Below, piece by piece: positions 24,960-33,676 of a DNA stretch of 41,959 bases. The stretch's first letter is position 1. Each line of letters opens with the position of its first letter. The notes under the pieces are model-generated. The model had not been told where the DNA came from. It did not search any database and saw nothing but the letters and a program-made list of their open reading frames with translations. The DNA is from an uncultured Lachnospiraceae bacterium (GTDB lineage: Bacteria > Bacillota > Clostridia > Lachnospirales > Lachnospiraceae). Made by a program: the position numbers and the translations under genes. The stretch lies in contig CAJTQO010000033.1 in NCBI GenBank assembly GCA_910578405.1, positions 1-41,959 of the forward strand, written 5' to 3'.

Positions 24960-26093
24960 ATGGGAAGGAAGAAAATAATCTTTGTAGTGCCGGATATGGC
25001 AGGCGGCGGGACGGAGAAAGTGATTTCCCTGCTGGCGGATGAGTATGTCCGGGAAGGGATGGACGTTGGCATTTTACTGTTTGCCGGAAAAGAAGTGGCA
25101 TATCCGTTGGACGGCAGGGTGGAAGTATATTCTGCAGGGGAGCCTTCCGGGGGAAGCCTGTCAGTGCGCATAAAGCGGTTAAGGAATATGAGGGAGTATT
25201 TTTGCAAAAACCCGGAAGCCCTTATTTTTTCTTTCAGCACAATAGGGACCGGCTTTATTGTGCTGTCTGTCTTGGATGAGTTTCTGGCAGGGAAGAGGAA
25301 AATGCTTGTATCGGAACGGACGGATCCGCAAACCTGCAACCATAAACCATACCGGAACTTTTTTTACCGGTTTTGTAAGGTTTTGGTCTGTCAGACCAAA
25401 GAGGCGGTGGGGTGTTTTCCGCGGCGCTTAAGCAAAAAGGCGGTGGTGGTGGCCAACCCTATGGACCCGAAGCTGCCTGACGTTTATGAAGGCTGCCGCA
25501 GTAAGCGGATTGTGACGGTAGGACGGCTCCAGCCTGTGAAAAACCAAAAGATGCTTTTGGAGGCGTATGCGGCTTTTGAAAAGGAGTGTCCGGACTATAC
25601 GTTGCATTTATATGGAAAAGGGGATTTGGAGGAGGAACTGAAGGCGCAGGCGATAAGGCTTGGGCTGCGGGAAAAAATTGTGTTCCACGGTTTCAGCAGG
25701 CAGGTGGCGGAGGATATCAGGGACGCCGCCATGTTTGTACTGTGTTCCGATTATGAAGGCGTTTCCAATTCCCTTGGAGAGGCGCTGGCCCTTGGCATAC
25801 CGTCTATCGCTACCGACTGCCCGATTGGCGGGTGCCGGAGTTATATTACCCATGGCGTAAACGGGCTTTTAACGCCGGTAGGCGGACAGAAAGAGCTGAC
25901 GGACGCTATGCGCAGAATAGCCAAAGAGGAGGGGTTAGCCGATTCTTTATCCAAAGAGGCCAGGAAAGTAAGGGAGCGGTTTTGCGTGGAAAGGATAGCG
26001 GTGGCAATGTATAAAGCGCTGGAAGAGAGGACAGTGGGGAAGGTTGGGGTTTGTGGCGATGAAGACAATAACGATACTTACGCCGACTTATAA
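24960..26093 (+). CDS. GT4 family glycosyltransferase (PglA/PglH-like)
   Basis: 377 residues. The start block KIIFVVPDMAGGGTEKVISLLADEY is split in my reading into IIFVVPDMAGGGTEKV (residues 5-20), the classic GAGGxE opening of GT4 enzymes such as GalNAc transferases of the Pgl type. VTVGRLQPVKNQKMLLEAY begins the second half, LHLYGKGDLEEEL follows, and the E-x7-E motif is in YEGVSNSLGEALALG (about 266-280) with IPSIATDCPIGG. The ATG follows GAAGGGG. The reading frame continues about 35 bases past the start of the next GT2 gene, so the two are coupled by overlap. HexNAc transfer is likely for this clade but unproven. Confidence 0.93.
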   Translation: MGRKKIIFVVPDMAGGGTEKVISLLADEYVREGMDVGILLFAGKEVAYPLDGRVEVYSAGEPSGGSLSVRIKRLRNMREYFCKNPEALIFSFSTIGTGFIVLSVLDEFLAGKRKMLVSERTDPQTCNHKPYRNFFYRFCKVLVCQTKEAVGCFPRRLSKKAVVVANPMDPKLPDVYEGCRSKRIVTVGRLQPVKNQKMLLEAYAAFEKECPDYTLHLYGKGDLEEELKAQAIRLGLREKIVFHGFSRQVAEDIRDAAMFVLCSDYEGVSNSLGEALALGIPSIATDCPIGGCRSYITHGVNGLLTPVGGQKELTDAMRRIAKEEGLADSLSKEARKVRERFCVERIAVAMYKALEERTVGKVGVCGDEDNNDTYADL

Positions 26094-26952
26094 CAGAAGA
26101 AATTACCTGGGGAAATTGTATGAGAGCCTGTGCGGGCAGACGTGCATGGATTTTTGCTGGCTGGTGGTGGACGATGGAAGCACGGACGGCACAGTGGGGC
26201 AAGTGCAGGGATGGATGCAGGAGTCCAAAGTGGAAATCGGGCTTTTGAGCAAACCAAACGGGGGGAAACATACAGCGTTAAATATGGGGATAGGGCAGGT
26301 GCGCACGGAGCTTACTTTTATTGTGGACAGCGATGATTATCTGCCCAAGGAGGCGGTCCGGACCATCTTGGAATACCATAGGAAGTATCGGGGGCAGAAA
26401 GACAGGCTGCGGCTATGCGGGTATAGTTTTCTTCGCTGTTATAGCAATGGGGAAGTGAATACGGCTTATTTCAGGAAGGAAGAAGAAGTCGCCACTTATT
26501 TGCAGGTCAGGATTAATGGCAATATAGGAGGGGATAAAGCGGAGGCATTCTATACGGATATCCTTAAGAAATATCCGTTTCCTGAGATTGCGGGAGAAAA
26601 GTTCCTGGCGGAGGACGTGGTGTGGATGCGTATGTCCGGGCCATATCAGATGGTGCATATTAACCAATGCGTTTATATTTGCGATTACCTGGAGGAAGGG
26701 CTGACAAAGACCGGGAGGAGAATGAAAATCCATTCTCCCAAGGGGATGATGCTGCGCTCCCAAGTTTATTTGGAGCATAGGCGCGTATGTCTGAAGGTAA
26801 GGATAAAGATGATGCTTTTGTACATCATATATGGCAGATTCGACGGAAATGCTTTTCATAAGCTGTTTCGCAGTGTGGGGCGGGGACGGTTTCTCTTTCT
26901 CTTAGCCTATCTGCCAGCCAGCCTGATTTATGAAAAGTGGAAGCGGGAATGA
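26059..26952 (+). CDS. GT2 family glycosyltransferase
   Basis: 297 residues. KTITILTPTYNRRNYLGKLYESL (start block), VVDDGSTDG (36-44), NGGKHTALNMG (67-77) and FIVDSDDYL (88-96) are the pattern of a distinct GT2 subgroup in which the NGGKHxAxNxG loop replaces the ARNxG loop. The C-terminal third ends in hydrophobic stretches (MMLLYIIYG and FLFLLAYLPASLIY), so the enzyme may be associated with the membrane by a shallow helix. The ATG at 26059 lies inside the end of the previous gene; GTG 26053 and TTG 26044 are in frame but less likely. This gene ends the transcriptional stretch before the next promoter. Confidence 0.91.
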   Translation: MKTITILTPTYNRRNYLGKLYESLCGQTCMDFCWLVVDDGSTDGTVGQVQGWMQESKVEIGLLSKPNGGKHTALNMGIGQVRTELTFIVDSDDYLPKEAVRTILEYHRKYRGQKDRLRLCGYSFLRCYSNGEVNTAYFRKEEEVATYLQVRINGNIGGDKAEAFYTDILKKYPFPEIAGEKFLAEDVVWMRMSGPYQMVHINQCVYICDYLEEGLTKTGRRMKIHSPKGMMLRSQVYLEHRRVCLKVRIKMMLLYIIYGRFDGNAFHKLFRSVGRGRFLFLLAYLPASLIYEKWKRE

Positions 26953-26970
26953 ATTTTAAGCGGGAATTTG

Positions 26971-26999
26971 TTGTTGGATATAGGGATGTATGCTATACT
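26971..26999 (+). promoter_or_regulatory. Extended -10 promoter before the second polymerase gene
   Basis: TTGTTG (26971-26976), 17-base spacer, TATACT (26994-26999) preceded by TG at 26991-26992, giving an extended -10. A start near 27006 leaves a leader of about 53 bases before the ATG at 27059. The -35 has three consensus bases; the TGCTATACT -10 and spacing compensate. It lies in a 106-base gap and would drive the last 15 kb of the window. Confidence 0.6.
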
Positions 27000-27058
27000 A
27001 GTGCGTAGATGGAAGGAAAACCGGCAGCGTGGAGAAAGTGGCAGGAAGGAGTGTAAGG

Positions 27059-28645
27059 ATGGGAAGCCTGATAAAAAAGGAAACGGTCCCGCTGGGGGAA
27101 ATATTATATGGCTTGTCATTTGTAACGCTTTTATTTGCAAAGGGGATTGGCCTGTATGACGGACAGAAATTGTTTTTTGGTTTTGTTTTGCTGTCATTGT
27201 TTTTTGGCGTATGCAAACTGTTGTCTTCAAAGTATTCGTGGAAAGATTTGGCTTTGATTGCCGCTATGACAATCGCTGCCCTTATGATTTATATGCATTC
27301 CAGGGAAAAAGGCATTTTATTTTATGTCTGGATGATGATTGGATTGAAAAATGTAAAGCTGGAGACAGTGATGCGGTGGGGATGGAAAATATGGAGCCTT
27401 TCTTTTGGAGGGGCTTTTGTTTATTTCCTATTCCATCTTTCTGACAGTATGTACCAGGTGGACGCGAAACTGGGGTTAGGGCATATATTCCGGTGGGGGA
27501 TGGGGCAGCCCCATCCGAATGTGCTGCATATTTCTTATTTGCTTTTCCTCTTATTTACGGTATACCAGTTGGGGGAAAAATGGAGTGGGAAAATCGGTCT
27601 GGCTATGTTTGCGGGAAATTGTTATATATTTCTATATTCTGCCAGTTATACGGGTTTTTTCATTGTCACGGTTTACCTGGCGGCGAATTGGTATTGGAAA
27701 TGCAGGGGGAAATTTGGTAAAATAGAGCAGGCAGTGTGTGAGTGTTTTTTCCCGCTCTGTGTCCTGGCGTCGGTGGCGGGGCCGTTGGTTTTGAAAGGAA
27801 GGTTGTTTGAAATTATCAATAAACTGCTGACTTCAAGGCTCTATCTGTCCGGTTTGTTTCTAAAGCGGGAAAATATAAAGCTATTTGGAAACCATATCGG
27901 TTCCATAACCAATGCGGTGGAAACTATGGACAGTTCTTATGTGTATGGGCTGATTGCCTATGGCGTTTTGTTTTTTGCGGCAATGACGGCAGGCTATCTC
28001 TGCCTAATCCATAAGTATGTGAAAGAGCAAAAGGGGTTAGAGCTTCTTATGATTTTTGCCATGCTGGCGGCAGGGCTGACGGAGCCGTTCCTTTTTAATA
28101 CTTCTTATAAGAATATTTCATTTCTGTTTATGGGGAGCTTCCTTTTTGCATTTTTGGGAAAAGGAGGGGCGCAGGAGGACAGGTTTCTGCTCCGCTTTCG
28201 TGGGAAGGCGCCGGAAGAGATTCCGGTATCCATAGTGCGGATTGACTGGCAGAGGGTAATGGGCCGGATGCAAATGGCAGCCGAAAGGAAGCGGGGAGTT
28301 TTGTTTGGGTTTTCTGCAGCGGCCGGACTGGTCTGCGCAGCGCTGTATTTAGCGGGGGCGCCGGATTACCGTGGCGTTGTTGTGCCAAGGGTACACTGCA
28401 CGGACATAGAAAAGGGGACTTCCTTTTATTTGACAGAGGAAAATCGTGGGGAATATGAAGGATATTTGATTTGGGATTATAAAAATGGGGAAACTCCCAT
28501 GGAATGCTTTGAGGGGAATATAATAAAAGTGGAAAAGGTAAGGGGCGGCATAAGCAGGGGAATGCTTGGCTATGCGGTATGCTATGGCGTGATAAGCATG
28601 TCGCTGTGGGGCGTTTCCGTTAGAAAGGCGCGTAAGGAAGGATAA
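27059..28645 (+). CDS. Wzy-like polymerase (copy 2) with extracytoplasmic extension
   Basis: 528 residues from the ATG at 27059 (AGGAAGGAG at 27043-27051). About eleven membrane helices occupy residues 12-370, with LLFAKGIGLYDGQKLFF near the N terminus and WGMGQPHPNVLHISY (about 142-156) as the conserved outer motif, plus YSASYTGFF. After a Lys/Arg-rich cytoplasmic loop (about 375-420) a further helix (about 422-440) leads to an extracytoplasmic segment of about 65 residues (VVVPRVHCTDIE ... ENRGEYEGYLIWDYKNGE) and a last helix near the C terminus. Copy 3 at 40637 has the same layout and similar opening sequence, so these two are close paralogues; copy 1 is shorter. Role: joining of flipped repeat units or, alternatively, ligation of the finished chain to an acceptor. 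Confidence 0.78.
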   Translation: MGSLIKKETVPLGEILYGLSFVTLLFAKGIGLYDGQKLFFGFVLLSLFFGVCKLLSSKYSWKDLALIAAMTIAALMIYMHSREKGILFYVWMMIGLKNVKLETVMRWGWKIWSLSFGGAFVYFLFHLSDSMYQVDAKLGLGHIFRWGMGQPHPNVLHISYLLFLLFTVYQLGEKWSGKIGLAMFAGNCYIFLYSASYTGFFIVTVYLAANWYWKCRGKFGKIEQAVCECFFPLCVLASVAGPLVLKGRLFEIINKLLTSRLYLSGLFLKRENIKLFGNHIGSITNAVETMDSSYVYGLIAYGVLFFAAMTAGYLCLIHKYVKEQKGLELLMIFAMLAAGLTEPFLFNTSYKNISFLFMGSFLFAFLGKGGAQEDRFLLRFRGKAPEEIPVSIVRIDWQRVMGRMQMAAERKRGVLFGFSAAAGLVCAALYLAGAPDYRGVVVPRVHCTDIEKGTSFYLTEENRGEYEGYLIWDYKNGETPMECFEGNIIKVEKVRGGISRGMLGYAVCYGVISMSLWGVSVRKARKEG

Positions 28646-28686
28646 CGCTATGCGGACAGTGGCAGGTGATTGCGGGGGTAACGGCA

Positions 28687-29913
28687 TTGAAGATTTTAAT
28701 GGTAAATAAGTTCCTGTATCCCAATGGCGGTTCGGAAACTTATATTTTCCAACTTGGGAAACAACTGGTAAAAATGGGCCATAAGGTGGAATATTTTGGA
28801 ATGGAGCATAAGGAGCGGATTGTCGGAAACCGGGCGGGCAGTTACACTTCCAATATGGACTTTCATGCAGGCGGCGTCCGGAAGCTGCTTTATCCTTTCC
28901 AGATTATCTATTCGGTAGAGGCGCGAAAGAAACTGAGGGCAGTTTTGGAAGACTTTGAGCCGGAGGTCGTTCATTTAAACAATTTTAACTTTCAGTTGAC
29001 GCCTTCCATTATTTATGAAGTGAAAAGCTTCGATAAAAAAAGGAAAAGGAAAACGCAGCTTGTTTATACGGCGCATGATTACCAGTGGGTCTGCCCAAAC
29101 CATATGATGAAGATTCCTTCCACGGGGGAGTTGTGCAGGCGGTGCGCGGGAGGGGACTATTCCCACTGCAGCCGGAATAAATGCATTCATAATTCGGGAG
29201 TCAAAAGTATGCTTGGCAGGCTGGAGGGGGCATTATATAAGAGGCTTGGCGTTTACCGGAACGTGGATACAGTGATTTGCCCAAGCCATTTTATGGAACA
29301 GGCGCTTTGCGTTAATCCGGCATTGGAAGGAAAAACAGTGGTTTTGCACAACTTTACGGATAAAATGCCGGAAAACAGCGGGGCAGAGGAAAGCGGCAAA
29401 AATTATGTGTTGTATATGGGGAGGTACGATAAGGAGAAAGGCATCGAAACCTTATTGGAAGTTTGCCGTGAACTGAGCCAGATTCCTTTTGTCTTTGCAG
29501 GAAAAGGGGCTTTGGAAGAGAAATTGAAGGAAGCGCCCAATATTGATAACAGGGGCTTTTTGTCAGGGGCGGCGTTGGAGGAGTTGGTAAAAGGGGCGCG
29601 TTTTTTAGTGTTTCCTTCCGAATGGTATGAAAACTGTCCGTTCACGGTGATGGAAGCCCAGATGTATGGAACGCCCACGCTGGCGTCCAACCTGGGGGGG
29701 ACGCCGGAGTTAATCAGGGTAGGAGAGACGGGAGAGCTTTTTGAGGCGGGGAATGCGCAGGAATTGAAGAGGAAAATAAAAGAGCTTTGGGAAGATGAGG
29801 CCAGATGCAGGGAGTATGCGCAAAATTGCAGGCAGGTGAGGTTTGACACGGCGCAAAGTTATTGCCGTAAACTGTTAGAGATATACCGTGGGGAAAGAAG
29901 AAGCGGGGTATAA
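28687..29913 (+). CDS. GT4 family glycosyltransferase with Cys-rich acceptor-side loop
   Basis: 408 residues starting at the TTG at 28687, which gives the standard opening MKILMVNKFLYPNGGSETY; GGGGGT lies eight bases upstream, and the in-frame GTG at 28666 adds only seven residues. The opening block, HLNNFNFQLTPSIIYEV, the TAHDYQWVCPNHMM and LCRRCAGGDYSHCSRNKCIHN segments (four to five clustered Cys, about residues 135-165) are typical of a GT4 subgroup whose cysteine-rich insert is of unknown purpose. The C-terminal half holds YMGRYDKEKGIETLLEV, FAGKGALEEKL and the E-x7-E motif in WYENCPFTVMEAQMYGTP (about 310-325). Cytoplasmic enzyme adding a sugar to the lipid-linked glycan; donor unknown. 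Confidence 0.92.
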   Translation: MKILMVNKFLYPNGGSETYIFQLGKQLVKMGHKVEYFGMEHKERIVGNRAGSYTSNMDFHAGGVRKLLYPFQIIYSVEARKKLRAVLEDFEPEVVHLNNFNFQLTPSIIYEVKSFDKKRKRKTQLVYTAHDYQWVCPNHMMKIPSTGELCRRCAGGDYSHCSRNKCIHNSGVKSMLGRLEGALYKRLGVYRNVDTVICPSHFMEQALCVNPALEGKTVVLHNFTDKMPENSGAEESGKNYVLYMGRYDKEKGIETLLEVCRELSQIPFVFAGKGALEEKLKEAPNIDNRGFLSGAALEELVKGARFLVFPSEWYENCPFTVMEAQMYGTPTLASNLGGTPELIRVGETGELFEAGNAQELKRKIKELWEDEARCREYAQNCRQVRFDTAQSYCRKLLEIYRGERRSGV

Positions 29914-29915
29914 GT

Positions 29916-31709
29916 ATGAAAGAAAACGCTTGGACAAAAGAAAGTGGTTGGAAAACGGTCATAAGGAATCTGTTCCAGTACGGATGTTATGCGTTTTTTG
30001 GGCTGTGCGCGGTATATCTGACGGTGTTAAGCCTGTTTAGCACCAGCAGCGTCCAATTAAAGAGAGTAATGTCCGAAGGGGAGGCGGAGTGGTTTGCGCG
30101 GCATGTTTTTTTCCTTCCCGATTCTCCGTGGAGGCATTTGGCGGCAGGCGTCCTGGCGCTGCTTTTGTTCAGCCTGGTTAGAAATCTTGCAAGCCTTGCC
30201 GGTTTTGGAAAAAAGAAGGGAAGGTTTCTTTGGCTTTTCCTTCCTTTTCTGTTTTTATGCACTGTTTTTGTCTTTTGGGCAGATTTATATCCTGCCAGTG
30301 ATCCCAGCAAGATACTTCGAATAGCGCGGCAAGTGAAGGAGCAAAACTTGGAGCAATTTGCGGTGGGGGGATATATGCACCGGTATCCGGACCAGACGGG
30401 GATTGTTTTGTTTTATTATGTCTTCCATTGCCTGTTTGGACGGAATGATTATCTGGCGATTCAAATATGGAATGCATTGCTTCTGACAGGGGCCTACTTT
30501 TTGTTAGGCAGGATTGCGGATTTGCTCTGGGGCGGCGAGGACAAAATGGCGCAGGGGCTGACTTGGTTCTTTTGCCTGGCCTTTTTCCCTATGACGCTGT
30601 ATGTGACTTTTGTGTACGGCACAATCCCTGGTTTGTTTTTCAGCATCCTGGCTTTTTACCTGGAGCTGGAATATATGGGGACGGGGAAGCTGGCTTATGG
30701 GATTGCCGCCGCGGCCGGCATCAGTTTTGCAATCCTGTGGAAAACCAATTCCCTTGTTATGTTTGTTGCGATGTGCATCTTTCTTATGTATGATTTCGTT
30801 ATGGAAAAGGGGGAAAGGAAGAAAAAGACATTGCTTGTGATAGTGGCGCTGTTTGCATTGCAAAGAGGCGCAACCTGGACGGTAAATGGGTTTATGGAAG
30901 GGCTGACCGGAGTAAAAGTGGCGCAAGGGATGCCAAAGACGGCGTGGGTTGCGATGGCCCTGCGGGACAGGGGAGAGGCTCCCGGCTCATGGGACGGTTA
31001 CAGCGTCGGCCTTTATGAAAGGAACGGTTATGATTATAAAAAGACCAATGAGGCGGCGAAGAGGAAGATTGCGGAACGGATGCAGGTCTTTTGGGACGAC
31101 AGAAGCTATGGGGTGGACTTCTTTGGAAGGAAGAACTGCGCACAGTGGAACGATCCCGCCTTTGGCAGTTTGTCGGCAGTGGACGGAAGGGAGGAAGACG
31201 GCAGAAAGAAGCTGGACAATCTCTGCCACGGGCCTTTGAAATATAGCATGGAAGCTGTGGCAAATGAGCTGCATTCTTTGATTTTGATAGGGGTTTGCTT
31301 TTATCTAATCCTTGGACGCAAGAGGCAGAAGAAGGGGGAAATGCTGTTGGGGATAACTACGGTGGGGGGAGCGATATTCCATACGTTTTGGGAAGCGAAG
31401 CCGCAGTATGTATTGCCCTATTTTGTGCTGTTGCTGCCTTACTGCGCCAGAGGGTATTCCGCAATGGCGCAAAGGCTTCTTGCCTTGTGGAAGGAAAGAA
31501 AAGAGGATGTGGGGCAGACAAAGAAAAGATGCCTGCAGGCGGCTGCAGGGGCGGGAATAATCTGCGCATTTCTTGGGATGATATCTTTATTGTCCGGTTT
31601 TCGGATTATTTCCTATACAGTCCATGTGCAAGACGGGCCGGAATATTTGGAGCAGTATGAGGAGGCCGTACAAAGGGAGCTGGAGGAATACAAGGAAAGA
31701 CAGGAGTAA
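29916..31709 (+). CDS. GT-C fold membrane glycosyltransferase (GT39/PMT-like)
   Basis: 597 residues with an N-terminal helix (about 20-42), then about ten more hydrophobic segments. The outer loop after the third helix, WADLYPASDPSKIL (121-134), with acidic D123 and D129, and YMHRYPDQTGIVLFY (153-167) are the hallmark region of PMT/GT39-like transferases, which use polyprenyl-phosphate sugars as donors on the outer side of the membrane. The segment 325-455 is a soluble extracytoplasmic region containing WDGYSVGLYERNGYDY. The gene follows the GT4 after two bases and precedes the radical SAM gene by five. Function as an extracytoplasmic branching transferase is inferred from family; no polyprenyl-phosphate-sugar synthase (GtrB-type) was seen in the window. 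Confidence 0.85.
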   Translation: MKENAWTKESGWKTVIRNLFQYGCYAFFGLCAVYLTVLSLFSTSSVQLKRVMSEGEAEWFARHVFFLPDSPWRHLAAGVLALLLFSLVRNLASLAGFGKKKGRFLWLFLPFLFLCTVFVFWADLYPASDPSKILRIARQVKEQNLEQFAVGGYMHRYPDQTGIVLFYYVFHCLFGRNDYLAIQIWNALLLTGAYFLLGRIADLLWGGEDKMAQGLTWFFCLAFFPMTLYVTFVYGTIPGLFFSILAFYLELEYMGTGKLAYGIAAAAGISFAILWKTNSLVMFVAMCIFLMYDFVMEKGERKKKTLLVIVALFALQRGATWTVNGFMEGLTGVKVAQGMPKTAWVAMALRDRGEAPGSWDGYSVGLYERNGYDYKKTNEAAKRKIAERMQVFWDDRSYGVDFFGRKNCAQWNDPAFGSLSAVDGREEDGRKKLDNLCHGPLKYSMEAVANELHSLILIGVCFYLILGRKRQKKGEMLLGITTVGGAIFHTFWEAKPQYVLPYFVLLLPYCARGYSAMAQRLLALWKERKEDVGQTKKRCLQAAAGAGIICAFLGMISLLSGFRIISYTVHVQDGPEYLEQYEEAVQRELEEYKERQE

Positions 31710-31714
31710 GGGAG

Positions 31715-32725
31715 ATGGCAAGAAGAACATTGTATGGAACTGTGATTGTAACCTATCGCTGCAATGCGCGCTGCAATATGTGCGATTGTTTTAAAGACCC
31801 GACGAAACCGGAGGAGGAAATCACCTTAGAGGATATCAGAAAACTTCCGGAAATGGCATTTACCAATATAACGGGCGGGGAGCCGTTCGTCAGGCAGGAC
31901 ATCCCGGAGATTGTCCGGGAGCTGTATAAGAAATCAGACCGTATAGTAATTTCCACCAACGGGTATTTTACGGAAAGGATTATTGCTTTGTGCAGGGAAT
32001 TTCCGAAAGTGGGCATACGGATTAGCATTGAGGGGCTGCAAAAGACCAACGACGCTATCCGCGGGATTCCCGATGGCTTTAACAGGGGATACCGGACGTT
32101 GAAAACCTTGGTGGAGATGAAACATCCGGACGTGGGGTTTGGGATGACGGTGCAGGATATGAATTGTGAGGACTTGGTTCCTTTGTATCATATTGCAAAC
32201 GATATGGGAATGGAATTTGCCACGGCTACGCTGCATAATTCTTTCTATTTCCGAAAGACGGATAACCGTATTGACGATAAACGGAAGGTGGCGCAGCATT
32301 TTGAAAAGCTAATCAATGAGCTGCTTAAGAGCAAATCACCAAAGAAATGGTTTAGGGCTTATTTTAACCATGGGTTAATTAATTATATTTACGGCAATAA
32401 ACGTCTGCTGCCTTGTGATATGTCCCGAAATGCCTTTTTCATCGACCCGTTCTGCGACGTGATTCCATGCAACGGCATGGAGAAGAAGGCGGTAATGGGC
32501 AACCTGCGCCGCCAGTCCTGGGAAGAGCTTTGGAATTCCAGGCAGGCGCAGGAAGTAAGGGAATGCACAAGGAAATGCGAAAGGAATTGCTGGATGATAG
32601 GAAGCGCCTCCCCGGCGATGCATAAGTATATATGGGTTCCGGGCTGGTGGGTAATCCGGCATAAGTTTTTGAAAGGCGGGAAATACAGCCTTACGGAAAA
32701 CCGTTTTATCCGTGAGGGGAAGTAA
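31715..32725 (+). CDS. Radical SAM/SPASM-like enzyme
   Basis: 336 residues. The N-terminal VTYRCNARCNMCDCF has the canonical CX3CX2C set (C16, C20, C23) binding the SAM-cleaving 4Fe-4S cluster, with an extra C25. NITGGEPFVRQDI (51-63) is the GGEP motif, and VISTNGYF and RISIEGL (102-107) complete the TIM-barrel marks. The C-terminal part has six more cysteines, C234, C247, C252, C284, C288 and C292, spaced like a SPASM/twitch auxiliary cluster domain (FIDPFCDVIPCNG, MGNLRRQSWEELWNS, CxxxCxxxC). Such enzymes modify peptides, sugars or other small molecules. No small peptide gene lies beside it; the neighbours are a GT-C transferase and a GT-D transferase, so a sugar or lipid-linked glycan substrate is the working guess. 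Reaction unknown. Confidence 0.9.
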   Translation: MARRTLYGTVIVTYRCNARCNMCDCFKDPTKPEEEITLEDIRKLPEMAFTNITGGEPFVRQDIPEIVRELYKKSDRIVISTNGYFTERIIALCREFPKVGIRISIEGLQKTNDAIRGIPDGFNRGYRTLKTLVEMKHPDVGFGMTVQDMNCEDLVPLYHIANDMGMEFATATLHNSFYFRKTDNRIDDKRKVAQHFEKLINELLKSKSPKKWFRAYFNHGLINYIYGNKRLLPCDMSRNAFFIDPFCDVIPCNGMEKKAVMGNLRRQSWEELWNSRQAQEVRECTRKCERNCWMIGSASPAMHKYIWVPGWWVIRHKFLKGGKYSLTENRFIREGK

Positions 32726-32754
32726 GGGCGGAAAAGCGGATACGGGGTGGAAAA

Positions 32755-33639
32755 ATGGATGGAAAGAGATGGCTCAAAGACCGTATGGCGGATTTGGCGT
32801 ACCTTTGGCACCGGGTGCCGGGCAGGAAGCCTACGGTGAGGGTATACAGCATGGACGAAACGCTGGATGAGCTGCTGCAGGGCGGAAAGTCGCTGGTGCG
32901 TTTCGGGGATGGCGAAATCGTTATGATGAAGGGGAAGAGCCTGAAGCTGCAGCAGGCGTCGCCGGAACTGGCGGAGGGGTTAAAACGGATACTGGGCTAC
33001 GAACAGGAAAACCTGCTGGTAACGGTGCAGGGGATTTTTGACGGGGTGGGGATGTATCATAGGAAAAGCCGTCAGTTTTGGAAAGACCATCTGCTCTTTT
33101 GCCGTAAAATTTATAAAAGATATTGCAATGGCGGCAAAGTATACGGGGATACAGCCGTGACAAGGTGCTGGTATGCGTTTGCGGATAAGTCCAGGTGCGG
33201 GCAGTGGTTTGGAAAGTTCCGGGAAGTGTGGAGAGACAGACAGGTGGTGGTGGTGGAGGGTACGCGCAGCCACAACGGTGTGGGGAATGATTTGTTTGAT
33301 ACGGCGGCAGGGGTGGAGCGGATTATCTGTCCGCCTAAGGATGCGTATGCTTCCTATCAGGAAATACTGGAAGCGTGCAGGAAATTTCCGAAGGACAGGC
33401 TGTTTTTGCTTTCCCTTGGGGTGACGGCAAAATTCCTGGCAAGGGATTTGCACCGCGACGGTTACAGGGTAATTGACATCGGCAATCTGGATATGGAATA
33501 TGAGTGGTTTTTACAGGGAAGCTATGATAAGATACCAATAAAAAAACATGAAATAACCGGGGAGGAAGGAAACAGGAAAGCCGGATATTTGGAATATCTT
33601 GGGCAAATCAAGGCAATGGTAGGGGAGATAGGATGGTGA
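32755..33639 (+). CDS. SP_1767 family (GT-D fold, DUF1792) glycosyltransferase
   Basis: 294 residues. The RFGDGE motif (49-54), IFDGVGMYHRKSRQFW (94-109) and EGTRSHNGVGNDLFDTA (168-184) are the defining blocks of the DUF1792 family, whose founding member (Dgt1 of Streptococcus parasanguinis) showed a new GT-D fold and transfers glucose in the glycosylation of the serine-rich repeat adhesin Fap1. Related genes are also frequent in capsule loci, where they presumably extend polysaccharide repeats. The Asp/Glu of FGDGE is the DxE metal site of the family. Cytoplasmic, no helices. GGGGTGG precedes the ATG. Adjacent to the radical SAM enzyme and the ABC flippase. Confidence 0.92.
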   Translation: MDGKRWLKDRMADLAYLWHRVPGRKPTVRVYSMDETLDELLQGGKSLVRFGDGEIVMMKGKSLKLQQASPELAEGLKRILGYEQENLLVTVQGIFDGVGMYHRKSRQFWKDHLLFCRKIYKRYCNGGKVYGDTAVTRCWYAFADKSRCGQWFGKFREVWRDRQVVVVEGTRSHNGVGNDLFDTAAGVERIICPPKDAYASYQEILEACRKFPKDRLFLLSLGVTAKFLARDLHRDGYRVIDIGNLDMEYEWFLQGSYDKIPIKKHEITGEEGNRKAGYLEYLGQIKAMVGEIGW

Positions 33640-33676
33640 GTGAGGGCCAGGCGTAAGGAAAGGGATAGGAGCGGAT

